In this document: in pieces, positions 1 to 10,608 of the stretch
How positions within the stretch are numbered: position 1 is the stretch's first letter
Layout: every line of letters starts with the position of its first letter
Assembly: GCA_028278465.1 (NCBI GenBank)
Contig: JANQEF010000166.1
Coordinates: forward strand, 1-33,005
Source: Dehalococcoidia bacterium
GTDB lineage: Bacteria > Chloroflexota > Dehalococcoidia > Lucifugimonadales > Lucifugimonadaceae
DNA length: 33,005 nucleotides
Direction of reading: 5' to 3'
Program-made: the position numbers and the translations under genes
The notes under the pieces: model-generated
What the model was told of the DNA's origin: nothing
What the model saw: the letters and a program-made list of their open reading frames with translations, nothing else
Databases searched by the model: none

Positions 1-873
1 GGTCTCGGCCCGATCGACATTGCTCACTGGGACCTTGCCGGCAAGTGGTACGGCGCTCCGGTCTACGAGCTGCTGGGCGGCTACCGGACCTCGCTGCCCT
101 GCTACGCCTCGACGATGCACGGCGACCGAAACGGTGGACTGGATTCGCCTCAGGCTTATGCCGATTTTGCGGTGCGGTGCAAGGAGATGGGCTATCCCGG
201 CTTCAAGATCCACGGCTGGGGCGACTACGTCCTGTCTCAGGAGATCGAGACGGTGCGCGCGGTGCGGGAGGCGGTCGGGCCTGAGATGGACCTGATGCTC
301 GACCCGGCCTGCGAAATCAACACCTGGCTTGAGACGGTCAAACTGGGGCGCGCCTGCGACGAGGCGAACTTCACGTGGCTCGAAGACCCTTACAAGGACA
401 CCGGCGTGTCGATGCACGGCCACAAGAAGCTGAAGGAGATCATCAAGACCCCGTTGCTGCAGACCGAGCACATCCGCGGCGTGGAGCAGCATGTCGACTT
501 CATCGCGTCCGGCGCCACGGACCTTGTCCGCGTCGACCCTGATTACGACGCCGGCATCACGGGAGCGATGAAGATTGCGCACGCGGCGGAGGGTTTCGGG
601 CTGGACGTCGAGATCCACTCGCCGGGACCGGCGCAGCGTCACATGATGGCGGCGGTCCGAAACAGCAACTACTACGAGATGGCGCTTGTCCACCCCGACA
701 CGGACGAGGTGGGTCGCTCCCACGACATCTACGCAGATGACTACCGCGACGCGCTGGACTCGATCGATTCGAACGGCCATGTCTCGGTGCCGGAGGGCGA
801 CGGCCTCGGTGTCGAGTACGACTGGGACTTCATCATGAAGAACCGAACCGGCGGCCGAGAGTACGGCGGATAG
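1..873 (+). CDS. Enolase-superfamily (mandelate racemase/muconate lactonizing enzyme-like) protein, 5' truncated by window
   Basis: Frame 1 is open from base 1 (GLGPIDIAHWDLAGKWYGAPVYELLGG...), the typical MR/MLE capping-to-barrel region; continues FKIHGWGDY, LMLDPACEIN, TWLEDPY; stop TAG at 871-873. The listed ORF start at 115 is internal. Confidence 0.88.
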   Translation, partial: GLGPIDIAHWDLAGKWYGAPVYELLGGYRTSLPCYASTMHGDRNGGLDSPQAYADFAVRCKEMGYPGFKIHGWGDYVLSQEIETVRAVREAVGPEMDLMLDPACEINTWLETVKLGRACDEANFTWLEDPYKDTGVSMHGHKKLKEIIKTPLLQTEHIRGVEQHVDFIASGATDLVRVDPDYDAGITGAMKIAHAAEGFGLDVEIHSPGPAQRHMMAAVRNSNYYEMALVHPDTDEVGRSHDIYADDYRDALDSIDSNGHVSVPEGDGLGVEYDWDFIMKNRTGGREYGG

Positions 874-912
874 CGCCGGCTTTCACCGGCTGGTAGCTCA
901 AGGAACAGAACC

Positions 913-1842
913 ATGAAATCCATCGTCACCGGTGGAGCAGGTTTCATCGGCTCGCACCTCGTCGACAGGCTGATCGACGAAGGCGACGAAGTGCTGGTGA
1001 TTGACGATCTCTCGTCGGGCAAGGAAGCGAACCTTGCGGACGGAGTGCGACTGGAAGAACTCAGCATCACGGACGAACGAGTCGCTGCCGTAGTGGCGGA
1101 GTTTGCACCGGACCGTGTCTTTCATGCCGCCGCACAGATCAGCGTTTCTGTGTCTGCGCGTGAGCCGGTGACCGATGCGAAGACGAATATCCTTGGCACG
1201 CTGAACGTCTTGGACGCCGTCCGAAACGCGCCGGGAGAGCCAGCGCGCTTCACCTTCGTTTCAACAGGCGGCGCCATGTACGGCGAGCCTGATACGCTTC
1301 CAGCGCCCGAGTCTCTGCCAGCCGATCCGGGCTCTCCATACGGGGCCTCAAAGCGCGCCATCGAGGTGTATCTGCCGGTTTACGAGAGGCTGTTCGGCAT
1401 CCGCCACACCACGCTGAGGCTGGCGAACGTCTTTGGCCCGCGACAGGACCCACACGGAGAGGCCGGCGTCGTCGCCATCTTCAGCCGGGCGATGCTGGCG
1501 GGCGGCGAGCTGACGATCTTTGGCGATGGGAAGGACGAGCGCGACTACGTCTACGTTGGCGACGTTGTAGACGCGCTGGTGAGGTCGGCTGAGTCCGGAG
1601 GCGTCGGTCCGTACAACGTTGGCACCGGGACCGGCACCAATGTCAACGACCTCTTCGGTTACCTGGCCGAGCTTTGCGAGTACACACGACCCGCTAACTA
1701 CGGACCGCCGCGCGCCGGGGACATCGGCAAGATCAGTCTCGACAGCTCGGCCATTCGGCGGGATCTCGGCTGGGAGCCTCAGACAAAGCTGATCGATGGG
1801 CTGGCAACTACGGTCGCCTGGTTCAGAGACAACCCGGGCTGA
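913..1842 (+). CDS. NAD-dependent epimerase/dehydratase (UDP-glucose 4-epimerase-like)
   Basis: N-terminal GGAGFIGSHLVDRLIDEG Rossmann motif, YGASKRAIEVY (YxxxK), RDYVYVGDVVDA. Confidence 0.9.
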   Translation: MKSIVTGGAGFIGSHLVDRLIDEGDEVLVIDDLSSGKEANLADGVRLEELSITDERVAAVVAEFAPDRVFHAAAQISVSVSAREPVTDAKTNILGTLNVLDAVRNAPGEPARFTFVSTGGAMYGEPDTLPAPESLPADPGSPYGASKRAIEVYLPVYERLFGIRHTTLRLANVFGPRQDPHGEAGVVAIFSRAMLAGGELTIFGDGKDERDYVYVGDVVDALVRSAESGGVGPYNVGTGTGTNVNDLFGYLAELCEYTRPANYGPPRAGDIGKISLDSSAIRRDLGWEPQTKLIDGLATTVAWFRDNPG

Positions 1843-1848
1843 GCCGAA

Positions 1849-2226
1849 TCAGGCCGCGACAGAGTCTGAAAGCACCCATCTGAGCCGCTCGAGCAGCGTG
1901 GCAGCAGACCACGGCTTGATCACGTAGTCGTGCGCCCCCATCCTGCGAGCCTTCGCCAGGTCCTCGTCACCCCTGAGCACCGACGAGATGATGACGGGGA
2001 TCGCTTTGGTGTCTGCGTTCGATTTCAGCAGCTCCAGAGCCTGCCAGCCATCCACATTCGGCATCATCAGATCGAGAATGACCGCGTCGGGCCTCTGCTC
2101 CTCGACGCACGCCATCACCTCTGATCCGTCGCTGGCCTCAACGACTTCGTAGCCTGCTCGGCGGAGCGTCGCAGAAAGAAGCATTCTGATCTCGGCGGTA
2201 TCGTCAACGATCAGTACTGTATCCAC
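1849..2226 (-). CDS. Single-domain response regulator (CheY-like receiver)
   Basis: VLIVDDTAEIRMLLSATLRRAGYEV...DAVILDLMMPNVDGWQAL...VIISS...GAHDYVIKPWS; no output domain. Confidence 0.92.
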   Translation of the reverse strand: MDTVLIVDDTAEIRMLLSATLRRAGYEVVEASDGSEVMACVEEQRPDAVILDLMMPNVDGWQALELLKSNADTKAIPVIISSVLRGDEDLAKARRMGAHDYVIKPWSAATLLERLRWVLSDSVAA

Positions 2227-2315
2227 TTAACAACTCTTCCTTCTATCCCGCTAACAGCCTCACTGTCCACTCTGCGTATCCGAACACATCGACCCTTGGC
2301 CAAACGAAGCACTCC

Positions 2316-2351
2316 CGGTATGTCTCCAGGCCTTCGACCTGGAGACAACCG
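2316..2351. other. Bulged inverted repeat (14 bp stem, single A bulge, 7-nt loop)
   Basis: CGGT-(A)-TGTCTCCAGG / CCTTCGA / CCTGGAGACA-ACCG; inner 10 bp perfect, outer 4 bp perfect across an unpaired A2320. Confidence 0.75.
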
Positions 2352-2776
2352 TTGACCGGCTGCGTCTGGTTTTTCAGGTGTGGCGGACCACGGTCGATGA
2401 TCGGGGTTGAGGAGACATCTTCAGGAATAAAGCGGCGGGAGCAGCGACAATTGCAGCTGACCGCACTACCCTTTTAACCGGTATCTCGGGTCTGCATCAC
2501 CAGGCAGCATCGTCGCGCTTGGATGCGGCGACTGTGTCCGCTGCCTTATACCAGTTCAACCTCTCCATCGAACAGAGACTGCACCGCGGGGTGTTTACGG
2601 CGACTGACATATCAAAAATACATCCTTTCTGCGCGGTCAACGTAGGTGGATTCACGGAGTCGTACTGAAACAGACCGCGATCGACCGTTGTCGGCAGTTG
2701 CGGCTGCGGACTTCTGATGTGTTCAATCCGCCAGGCTGCGACATAAGCTCAATAAGCTGAATCGGACATTTCGTAC

Positions 2777-4480
2777 TTGATCAGGCCGTTTCGTACTCAA
2801 TCTCTCGTTGCGCTGGTGGCGCTCGTCGCCGTACCGGTGGCATTTGCAGCCTGCACGAGCGAAGGGGATCCGACGCCGACAGCCACCGTAGAGGTCGCAA
2901 CTCCGACTTCGTCGACCGCTACAGCGACGCCTCAGCCGACCGCGACATCTACCGCGCCGCCGTCTCCGGACCTCACGACCGGTGGAGTGCTTCGCTTCGC
3001 CGTCAAGCAGGCGCCACCGCACCAGGATGTTCACCAGTCGGTATCGAGCGTGCTTGCAACCTGGGGCGCCGGGATCACCTACAGCCGCCTGTTCAAGTTC
3101 CAGCGGGGACCGAGCGTCGCTGCGCCGTCGAGAATCCCCGAATGTGACCTGTGCACAGCATGGAGACAGACAGGGCCGCTCGAGTTCGAGTTCGACATCC
3201 GGGAAGACGCCTTCTGGCCGGATCTGCCTCCGTTGAACGGCAGGCGGGTCACGGCCGCGGACATCGTGTTCAGCTACCAGAGGCAGATGACACCCGGCTG
3301 GCCGAACGCGGGCTTGCTATCGAACGTCCGGGAGATCGTGGCGGTCGAAGACAACCTGTTGCGGATCAGCCTGGAGTCGCCGGATGCCGAGCTGTTCGAG
3401 AAGCTGGCTGACGGCAGGTCGGTCGTGGTCGCAGAGGAGATAGTGCAACTGAGCGGAGACCTGGTAGACGGACCGACGGTTGGAAGCGGGCCTTGGCTCC
3501 TCGAAGGCATCTCGCAGGACGACGCCACTTTCATAGCGAACCGTTCGTACTATGGCGAAGGCCCCCACCTCGACGGACTGGCTATCCAGTTCATCGAGCA
3601 GGATTCGACCCGCGCCGCCGGTGTGAGAGCAGACATTCTCGACTTCGCCGAGACGACTCCGGCCGAGGTGCAGTCCGCCCTCGAGCGGTTCCCGGAGCTG
3701 CGGACGATGGAAATCGGTCGGTCCGGAGCCCGGGTGGAACTTGCGATCAACGCCACCCGGAGTCCGCTGGACTCTCGTGCGGTGCGACAGGCCGTCTTCC
3801 TGTCCTGGGATCCGGAGGTTGCGATGACCGATATCTGGGACAGCGAGTTGACTCCTTCGGTCGGCTTGAACGTTTCTGAGCCATCGTGGGAGCCAGATTT
3901 CGAAACCGAGTTCTCCGGCCTGTTCGGCGATGGCGAGCGGGCGCGCGGTCTCGTTCAGGATGCTGGACTAACAGCCGAGGACATCCTGAGGATCTCCGTC
4001 GGGGAGTTTGGTGAGACGGGCGATGCCGACAGGTACGTGCTGACTGCCCGGTCACTAGCCGAGGCCATGACTTCAGCCGGATTCGAGGTGATGGTCGAGC
4101 GGGTGACCACGAGGTCATTCGCCGACGATGTCTGGCTGCAGGGCAACTACGACATCTTCGTGGGCGCGCCGCCGCCGGTCTCCAGCCTGAGCGGGCAGCT
4201 TTTCAGCACGTACCACTCGGACGGGCCGTGGAACACATCGGGCTTCTCGAACTCCAGGCTGGACGAGTTGATCGAGCAACAGGCTGTGGAGCTGGACCGG
4301 CAGCGGCGCGGCGAACTGCTACTCGAGATCCATGACGAGATCATGGGCGAGGCGTTGCGGTTCTATCCCGGGATCGGCTCTCAGCACTGGCTCTGGCAGC
4401 CTCGTGTGAGAGACGTCGTGCCTGACACGTCTGGCGCCAGCGGCGACTTCCTGTCTCGAATCTGGATCAGCCGGGAGTAA
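2777..4480 (+). CDS. ABC transporter substrate-binding lipoprotein, family 5 (peptide/oligopeptide type)
   Basis: TTG start, signal peptide with lipobox-like VAFAACTS, Thr/Pro-rich linker, GGVLRFAVKQ..., EFDIREDAFWPD...VTAADIVFSYQR..., typical SBP_bac_5 body. Confidence 0.88.
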   Translation: MIRPFRTQSLVALVALVAVPVAFAACTSEGDPTPTATVEVATPTSSTATATPQPTATSTAPPSPDLTTGGVLRFAVKQAPPHQDVHQSVSSVLATWGAGITYSRLFKFQRGPSVAAPSRIPECDLCTAWRQTGPLEFEFDIREDAFWPDLPPLNGRRVTAADIVFSYQRQMTPGWPNAGLLSNVREIVAVEDNLLRISLESPDAELFEKLADGRSVVVAEEIVQLSGDLVDGPTVGSGPWLLEGISQDDATFIANRSYYGEGPHLDGLAIQFIEQDSTRAAGVRADILDFAETTPAEVQSALERFPELRTMEIGRSGARVELAINATRSPLDSRAVRQAVFLSWDPEVAMTDIWDSELTPSVGLNVSEPSWEPDFETEFSGLFGDGERARGLVQDAGLTAEDILRISVGEFGETGDADRYVLTARSLAEAMTSAGFEVMVERVTTRSFADDVWLQGNYDIFVGAPPPVSSLSGQLFSTYHSDGPWNTSGFSNSRLDELIEQQAVELDRQRRGELLLEIHDEIMGEALRFYPGIGSQHWLWQPRVRDVVPDTSGASGDFLSRIWISRE

Positions 4481-4483
4481 CGC

Positions 4484-4951
4484 CTACGAACCCGCTCCGA
4501 CGTTTTCTGAAAGAGCGTCTTCCAGCGCCGTCCACGAGAGCAGCGCGCACTTGATGCGCACCGGGAAGCGTTTCACGCCCTCCAGAGCGAGGATGTCGCC
4601 GAGTCGGTCCTTCTCATCTTCAGTCAGCTCGTCGCCACGCATCATGCGACGCACCAGAGTGACGAACTCCAGCGCCTCGCTGGCGCTCTTGCCCTTGAGC
4701 ATCTCGGCTAGCAGAGAAGCAGATGACTGGCTGATGGCGCATCCCTGCCCAGAGACGCTGACGCCGCTCACCGCATCGCCGTCCAGTTCCAGCTGGATGT
4801 GCACTTCGTCGCCGCAGAACGGGTTGTTGGCCTCGACATCGATGTCTGGTGAGTCCAGCAGGTCAGTGTGGCGAGGGTTGCGGTAGTGGTCGAGGATGAT
4901 GCTCTCGTACAGCTCATCCAGCTGGTCCAGGCCCGAGGTTCCGCCCATCAT
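4484..4951 (-). CDS. sufU: SufU/NifU-like Fe-S cluster assembly protein
   Basis: LDELYESIILDHYRNPRH...NPFCGDEVHIQLELDGD...GQGCAISQSSASLLAEML...RIKCALLSWTALEDAL; ATGA overlap with sufS. Confidence 0.95.
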   Translation of the reverse strand: MMGGTSGLDQLDELYESIILDHYRNPRHTDLLDSPDIDVEANNPFCGDEVHIQLELDGDAVSGVSVSGQGCAISQSSASLLAEMLKGKSASEALEFVTLVRRMMRGDELTEDEKDRLGDILALEGVKRFPVRIKCALLSWTALEDALSENVGAGS

Positions 4952-6177
4952 TTCAGGAAATACCCTTCGGTCTCTTTGATCCCTTCGATCAGCGTGTCTA
5001 CCTCGTCTGGCGTGTTGTAGATATAGAAGCTGGCCCGCGCCGCGGCAACCACATCGTAGCTGCGGATCAGCGGCATCGCGCAGTGATGACCGGTCCTTAT
5101 CGCGATGCCCATCCTATCGAGCGCCGTTCCCAGGTCGTGCGGGTGGATCGTGTCGTGGTTGAACGAAATGATGCCACCGCGGTTTTCGGTGTCGGTCGGG
5201 CCCATCACCTGAACGCGCTCCAGCTCGGCGAAACGCTCGAGCGCGTAGCCAGTCAGTTCCTCCTCATGAGCGAGCACGTTGTCCATTCCAAGGGCGGCAA
5301 GATACTCGACGGCCACACCGGTCGCGATAGCATCGGCGATGTTCGGTGTTCCGGCCTCGAACTTGTATGGCAGGTCGTTCCATGTCGCCTGTTCGTAGCT
5401 GACGGTCAGGATCATGTCGCCGCCGAACATCCACGGCTGCATGGCATCGAGCAGCTCAGGACGGCCGTAGAGCACGCCGATCCCGGTAGGCCCGAGCATC
5501 TTGTGGGCCGAGAACCCGAGGAAATCGCAGTCCAGGTCTTCCACGCTCAGCGGCATGTGCGGAGCGCTCTGCGCGGCGTCGACAAGGATCAGCGCGCCGT
5601 TGTCGTGGGCCAGCTTGCCGAGCGCCTTCACATCGTTGATCGTCCCGAGGACCGACGACATGTGCACTGCCGTGACGATCTTCGTCTTTGGGGAGATCAG
5701 CTTCGAAGCCGCCTCCATGTCGAGACGGCCATCCTCGGTCCGAGGGATGATCTTAAGCTCGGCGCCTGTGCGGGAAGCCAGCTGCTGCCACGGCACGATG
5801 CCAGAGTGGTGCTCCATCGCCGTTACGACGATCTCGTCGCCCGCCCTGACGTTCGCGTCGCCCCACGCATAGGCGACCAGGTTGATCGACTCCGAAATGT
5901 TGCGCGTCCAGACGACCGACTCCGGGTTGGGCGCGCCGATGAACTTCGCCACCTTTGCCCGCGCGTCTTCGTACGCCTCGGTCGCCTCGATCGACATCGT
6001 GTGGACGCCGCGGTGAACGTTGGCGTTGTAGCGCGTGTAGTAGTCGGTTATGGCGTCGATGACCTGCTGCGGCTTCTGGGAAGTCGCGGCGTTGTCGAGA
6101 TAGACGAGCGGCATCTCGCCGATCTTGCGCTGCAGAATCGGAAAGTCCGCACGAATCTTTTGAACATCGAGGACCAT
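4948..6177 (-). CDS. sufS: Cysteine desulfurase SufS
   Basis: IRADFPILQRKIGEMPLVYLDNAATSQKPQQVIDAI...HRGVHTMS...FSAHKMLGPTGIGVLYG...RTGHHCAMPL. Confidence 0.96.
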   Translation of the reverse strand: MVLDVQKIRADFPILQRKIGEMPLVYLDNAATSQKPQQVIDAITDYYTRYNANVHRGVHTMSIEATEAYEDARAKVAKFIGAPNPESVVWTRNISESINLVAYAWGDANVRAGDEIVVTAMEHHSGIVPWQQLASRTGAELKIIPRTEDGRLDMEAASKLISPKTKIVTAVHMSSVLGTINDVKALGKLAHDNGALILVDAAQSAPHMPLSVEDLDCDFLGFSAHKMLGPTGIGVLYGRPELLDAMQPWMFGGDMILTVSYEQATWNDLPYKFEAGTPNIADAIATGVAVEYLAALGMDNVLAHEEELTGYALERFAELERVQVMGPTDTENRGGIISFNHDTIHPHDLGTALDRMGIAIRTGHHCAMPLIRSYDVVAAARASFYIYNTPDEVDTLIEGIKETEGYFLK

Positions 6178-6272
6178 TCACCGGTTCCTTGATCTCGTCC
6201 CGAGATTGAAGACAGGAAGCCCGGCCAGCGCGAAGCCTGCCAGCGAGCGCATCGACCGGACGGATGACAGAA

Positions 6273-6593
6273 CTATCGCTCCAGGCCGACCTCGATAGTC
6301 TCGCCGTTCAGCCGGACCGGAAACGTTGGCACCGGCTCAGTGGCCGGAGCGCCGAGCACATCACCCGTCGTCACATCGAAAACCGCTCCGTGGCGCGGGC
6401 AGAAGATCTCCGGTCCTTCGAGGTCCGTCTGGTCGAAAGACGAGCCATCATGTGTGCAGACGTCTTCGATGGCGTAGAACTCGCCGTCCACGTTGCAGAC
6501 AGCCACTCGTTCACCTTCCACCTCGGCGACGAACACCTCACCCGGCTCGATATCGGCCTTTGTTGCGACTGCGAAGTACTGCAGGTCCGCCAT
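6273..6593 (-). CDS. Rieske [2Fe-2S] ferredoxin (non-heme iron oxygenase ferredoxin type)
   Basis: MADLQYFAVATKADIEPGEVF...CTHDGSSF...CPRHGAVFDVTTG, the CxH / CxxH Rieske motif. ATG at 6593-6591, directly after the sufD stop; the listed ORF N-terminal extension overlaps sufD and is unlikely. Confidence 0.93.
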   Translation of the reverse strand: MADLQYFAVATKADIEPGEVFVAEVEGERVAVCNVDGEFYAIEDVCTHDGSSFDQTDLEGPEIFCPRHGAVFDVTTGDVLGAPATEPVPTFPVRLNGETIEVGLER

Positions 6594-6595
6594 AG

Positions 6596-7927
6596 CTACA
6601 GAATCCCCTCTGAATCCAACGCCGGAATGATCTGCTCCAGCTTTGCGTACAGGAAGTCCCTCAAAGGCTCGGGTTCGAACTCGTCGACGATCTCGGAAGC
6701 GAAGCCGGTCACCAGCATCATCGCCGCTTCTTCCCTGCTCACTCCGCGGGACATCAGGTAGAAGAGCATGCTCTGGTCCACGTGGCCCGCGGTGGCGCCG
6801 TGCGCACACTTCACGTCGTCGGCGTAGATCTCGAGGCTGGGCTTCGTGTCGATCTCGGCGCCGTGCGACAGCAGCAGGTTCAGGTCTTTCTGCTCGGCCA
6901 CGGTCTTCATGGCGCCAGGCTGCACAAGCACCTTTCCGCTGAACACGGCACGCGACTTCCCGGCGAGGATGCCCTTGTAGAACTGGTGGCTGGTGCCGTG
7001 CGGCTTCTGGTGTGTGGTGCTGATCTCGTTGTCCTGGTGCGAGTCACCGTCCGTGATGTACAGGCCGTGCAGTGTTGTCTCAGCACCCTCTTCAGCGAGG
7101 TTGGTGTGCACGTCGTTGCGGCCGATCGCCGGGCCGGTGGCGAAGGTCGTCGATTCGAAGACGGCGTCGGCGGGCTGTTCGGTGCGCGTTGTGCCGATGT
7201 GGATCGAGTGTTCGTTCTCGAGCTGCACCCGGAAGTGGCGGACGTTTGCTCCTTCGCCGAGCGAAACTTCGAGCACAGGCACGGTGAGCTGTGAGCCTTC
7301 GCTCAGGTTGATGAAGGTCTCGACGATGGTTGCAGATGAGCCTGGTTCTGCAATGACAAGTGTTCGCGGGTAGAAGGCTCGGTTCTCGGGGCCGTCTGTG
7401 ACCACATGCAGGATGTGGACCGGCTGTTCGAGTTCAGCACCGCTATTGACGTTGATCAGGAGGCCGGTTTCAAACAGAGCGGTGTTCAGAGCGACAAACG
7501 GGTTGTCTTCGAATGGGGCGATCTCGGTTAGCACTGGTTCGACGGTTGACTGCTGAGTTCCAGCCGCCTCAGCAAGATCGGAGATCGCGATGTCGGAGGC
7601 CGTAAGGTTGTGACTGGCTTCCGGTGCGAAGCGAACGTTGATCACAACCGCCGTGTGCCACTCATCACTCCACGGAGCGGCCTTACGCAGCTCTTCACCA
7701 GAAAGAGCAGTTTCGGCCTCGCCGCGCACGAAAGCCCGGGCATCGAGTCTCCGCAGGTCCGTGTACTTCCAGAGCTCGTTGCCCCGCCGTGCCGTCGGGA
7801 AGCCGAGCTTCTCGAACTCGGCCCAGGCTTTCTTTCGCAGGTCCGCGAGCCAGGCAGCGCCGCCGTCTGTCTTTGAGAAGTCGGCGGCGTAGCTCTCTAT
7901 CGTTTTCGTGCGTTCAGCGGTCGTCAT
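6596..7927 (-). CDS. sufD: Fe-S cluster assembly protein SufD
   Basis: SufBD family C-terminal KCAHGATAGHVDQSMLFYLMSRGVSREEAAMMLVTGFASEI; position in suf operon. Confidence 0.95.
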   Translation of the reverse strand: MTTAERTKTIESYAADFSKTDGGAAWLADLRKKAWAEFEKLGFPTARRGNELWKYTDLRRLDARAFVRGEAETALSGEELRKAAPWSDEWHTAVVINVRFAPEASHNLTASDIAISDLAEAAGTQQSTVEPVLTEIAPFEDNPFVALNTALFETGLLINVNSGAELEQPVHILHVVTDGPENRAFYPRTLVIAEPGSSATIVETFINLSEGSQLTVPVLEVSLGEGANVRHFRVQLENEHSIHIGTTRTEQPADAVFESTTFATGPAIGRNDVHTNLAEEGAETTLHGLYITDGDSHQDNEISTTHQKPHGTSHQFYKGILAGKSRAVFSGKVLVQPGAMKTVAEQKDLNLLLSHGAEIDTKPSLEIYADDVKCAHGATAGHVDQSMLFYLMSRGVSREEAAMMLVTGFASEIVDEFEPEPLRDFLYAKLEQIIPALDSEGIL

Positions 7928-7973
7928 GTGTTTCGAGTTCGGTCCGTTGTGCTGGCTTCAAAGTCTGCGACGG

Positions 7974-8744
7974 TCAGGACGTCGCTACCGCGTGCTCTTC
8001 CAGGAAACGCTTGTAGCCGTCGCGCTCCACCTCTTCGGCAAGCTCGGGCCCGCCGGTCTCGACGAGCCGTCCGTCCGCCATGATGTGGACGATGTCCGGC
8101 GTGATGTGGTGCAGCAGCCGGTTGTAGTGGGTGACGAGGATGAACGACCTGTCAGGCGATCGCAGCGCGTTCACTGCGTCAGCCACAACACGCATGGCAT
8201 CGACGTCAAGCCCCGAGTCGGTCTCATCGAGAACAGCCAGTCGTGGCTGCAGAACGGCAAGCTGAAGCATCTCGTTGCGCTTCTTCTCGCCACCGGAAAA
8301 ACCTTCGTTCAGCGACCGCTTCATCAGGTCCGGGTTGATCTTCACCTCGGCGACCTTGGAGTCGTAGAGCTTCGAGAACTCGCGGACGCTGAGCTTGTCC
8401 TCGCCGTTCGCCTCGTGCTTCGCGTCGAGCGCCGCCTTCAGAAACTGCCACGGCCGCACGCCGGGGATCTCCGCCGGGTACTGGAAAGCGAGGAAGATTC
8501 CGTTGTGCGCCCGCTCGTCCGACGGCATCTCGAGGATGCTCTCTCCGTCGAACTCGATATCGCCATCGGTTACCTCGTAGTCCAGCCGGCCAGCCAGCAC
8601 GTTCGCAAATGTGCTCTTGCCGCTGCCGTTCGGGCCCATGATGGCGTGGACCTGTCCCGGCTCAACCTTCAGGTCGAGCCCTTTGAGGATTTCGCCGTCT
8701 TCGGCGTCCACGACCGATGCGTGCAGATTCGTTACTTCAAGCAT
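7974..8744 (-). CDS. sufC: Fe-S cluster assembly ATPase SufC
   Basis: Walker A GPNGSGKST, SGGEKKRNEMLQ, LAVLDETDSGLDVDAM, typical of SufC. Confidence 0.97.
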   Translation of the reverse strand: MLEVTNLHASVVDAEDGEILKGLDLKVEPGQVHAIMGPNGSGKSTFANVLAGRLDYEVTDGDIEFDGESILEMPSDERAHNGIFLAFQYPAEIPGVRPWQFLKAALDAKHEANGEDKLSVREFSKLYDSKVAEVKINPDLMKRSLNEGFSGGEKKRNEMLQLAVLQPRLAVLDETDSGLDVDAMRVVADAVNALRSPDRSFILVTHYNRLLHHITPDIVHIMADGRLVETGGPELAEEVERDGYKRFLEEHAVATS

Positions 8745-8792
8745 TCCTGTTTCCGGTACTCGTTTGACCGATCCGAACCGAACGAACGGCGG

Positions 8793-10268
<1,476 letters not shown>

Positions 10269-10306
10269 GAGTTGCGAGGTGTATCGGCTTCGCTGCCGGG
10301 AAGGTT

Positions 10307-10331
10307 ATTCCTGACCAAATAGGTCAGGTAT
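10307..10331 (-). promoter_or_regulatory. Putative IscR/Rrf2 type-1-like operator upstream of sufB
   Basis: ATTCCTGACCAAATAGGTCAGGTAT: perfect CCTGACC-N5-GGTCAGG inverted repeat (10310-10328). Matches the E. coli IscR type-1 consensus ATASYYGACTRwwwYAGTCRRSTAT in length, GAC-N7-GTC spacing and most flank positions. Confidence 0.65.
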
Positions 10332-10334
10332 TGA

Positions 10335-10363
10335 ATTCTATTGCCACGCGAGAAGGCCGTCAA
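10335..10363 (-). promoter_or_regulatory. Putative sigma70 promoter for the sufBCD operon
   Basis: Minus strand TTGACG (10363-10358), 17-nt spacer, TAGAAT (10340-10335), immediately followed by the palindromic operator. Confidence 0.7.
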
Positions 10364-10608
10364 CGAATTTCGTCGCTACGAAGCGAAGCTGGTGTCGGTA
10401 CATCATGGGCGGTTTGAGAGTGCGATACGGGGCGTTTCTGTTTCCGATAGCCGTGTTCATCTGTGAGATTGGCTACTAGATGTCCGATTTTCACGATCTC
10501 GACTGCCAGTTCGCCGGTCCGGACTGAACAAGAGTTACTGTTGGACGAGGAGGATGTGAAGCCATTCAGTCCGGAAGACAGATCGCAGGAGATGAGCCGC
10601 GCCTCAGG

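Noticed and set aside
5083-6192. 369-aa plus-strand ORF antisense to sufS
   Set aside because: Arg/Val/Asp-rich translation with no recognisable family; typical shadow ORF opposite a strongly supported high-GC gene.
6594-6809. N-terminal extension of the Rieske ORF
   Set aside because: Overlaps the 3' end of sufD; the ATG at 6593 gives a standard-length Rieske ferredoxin.
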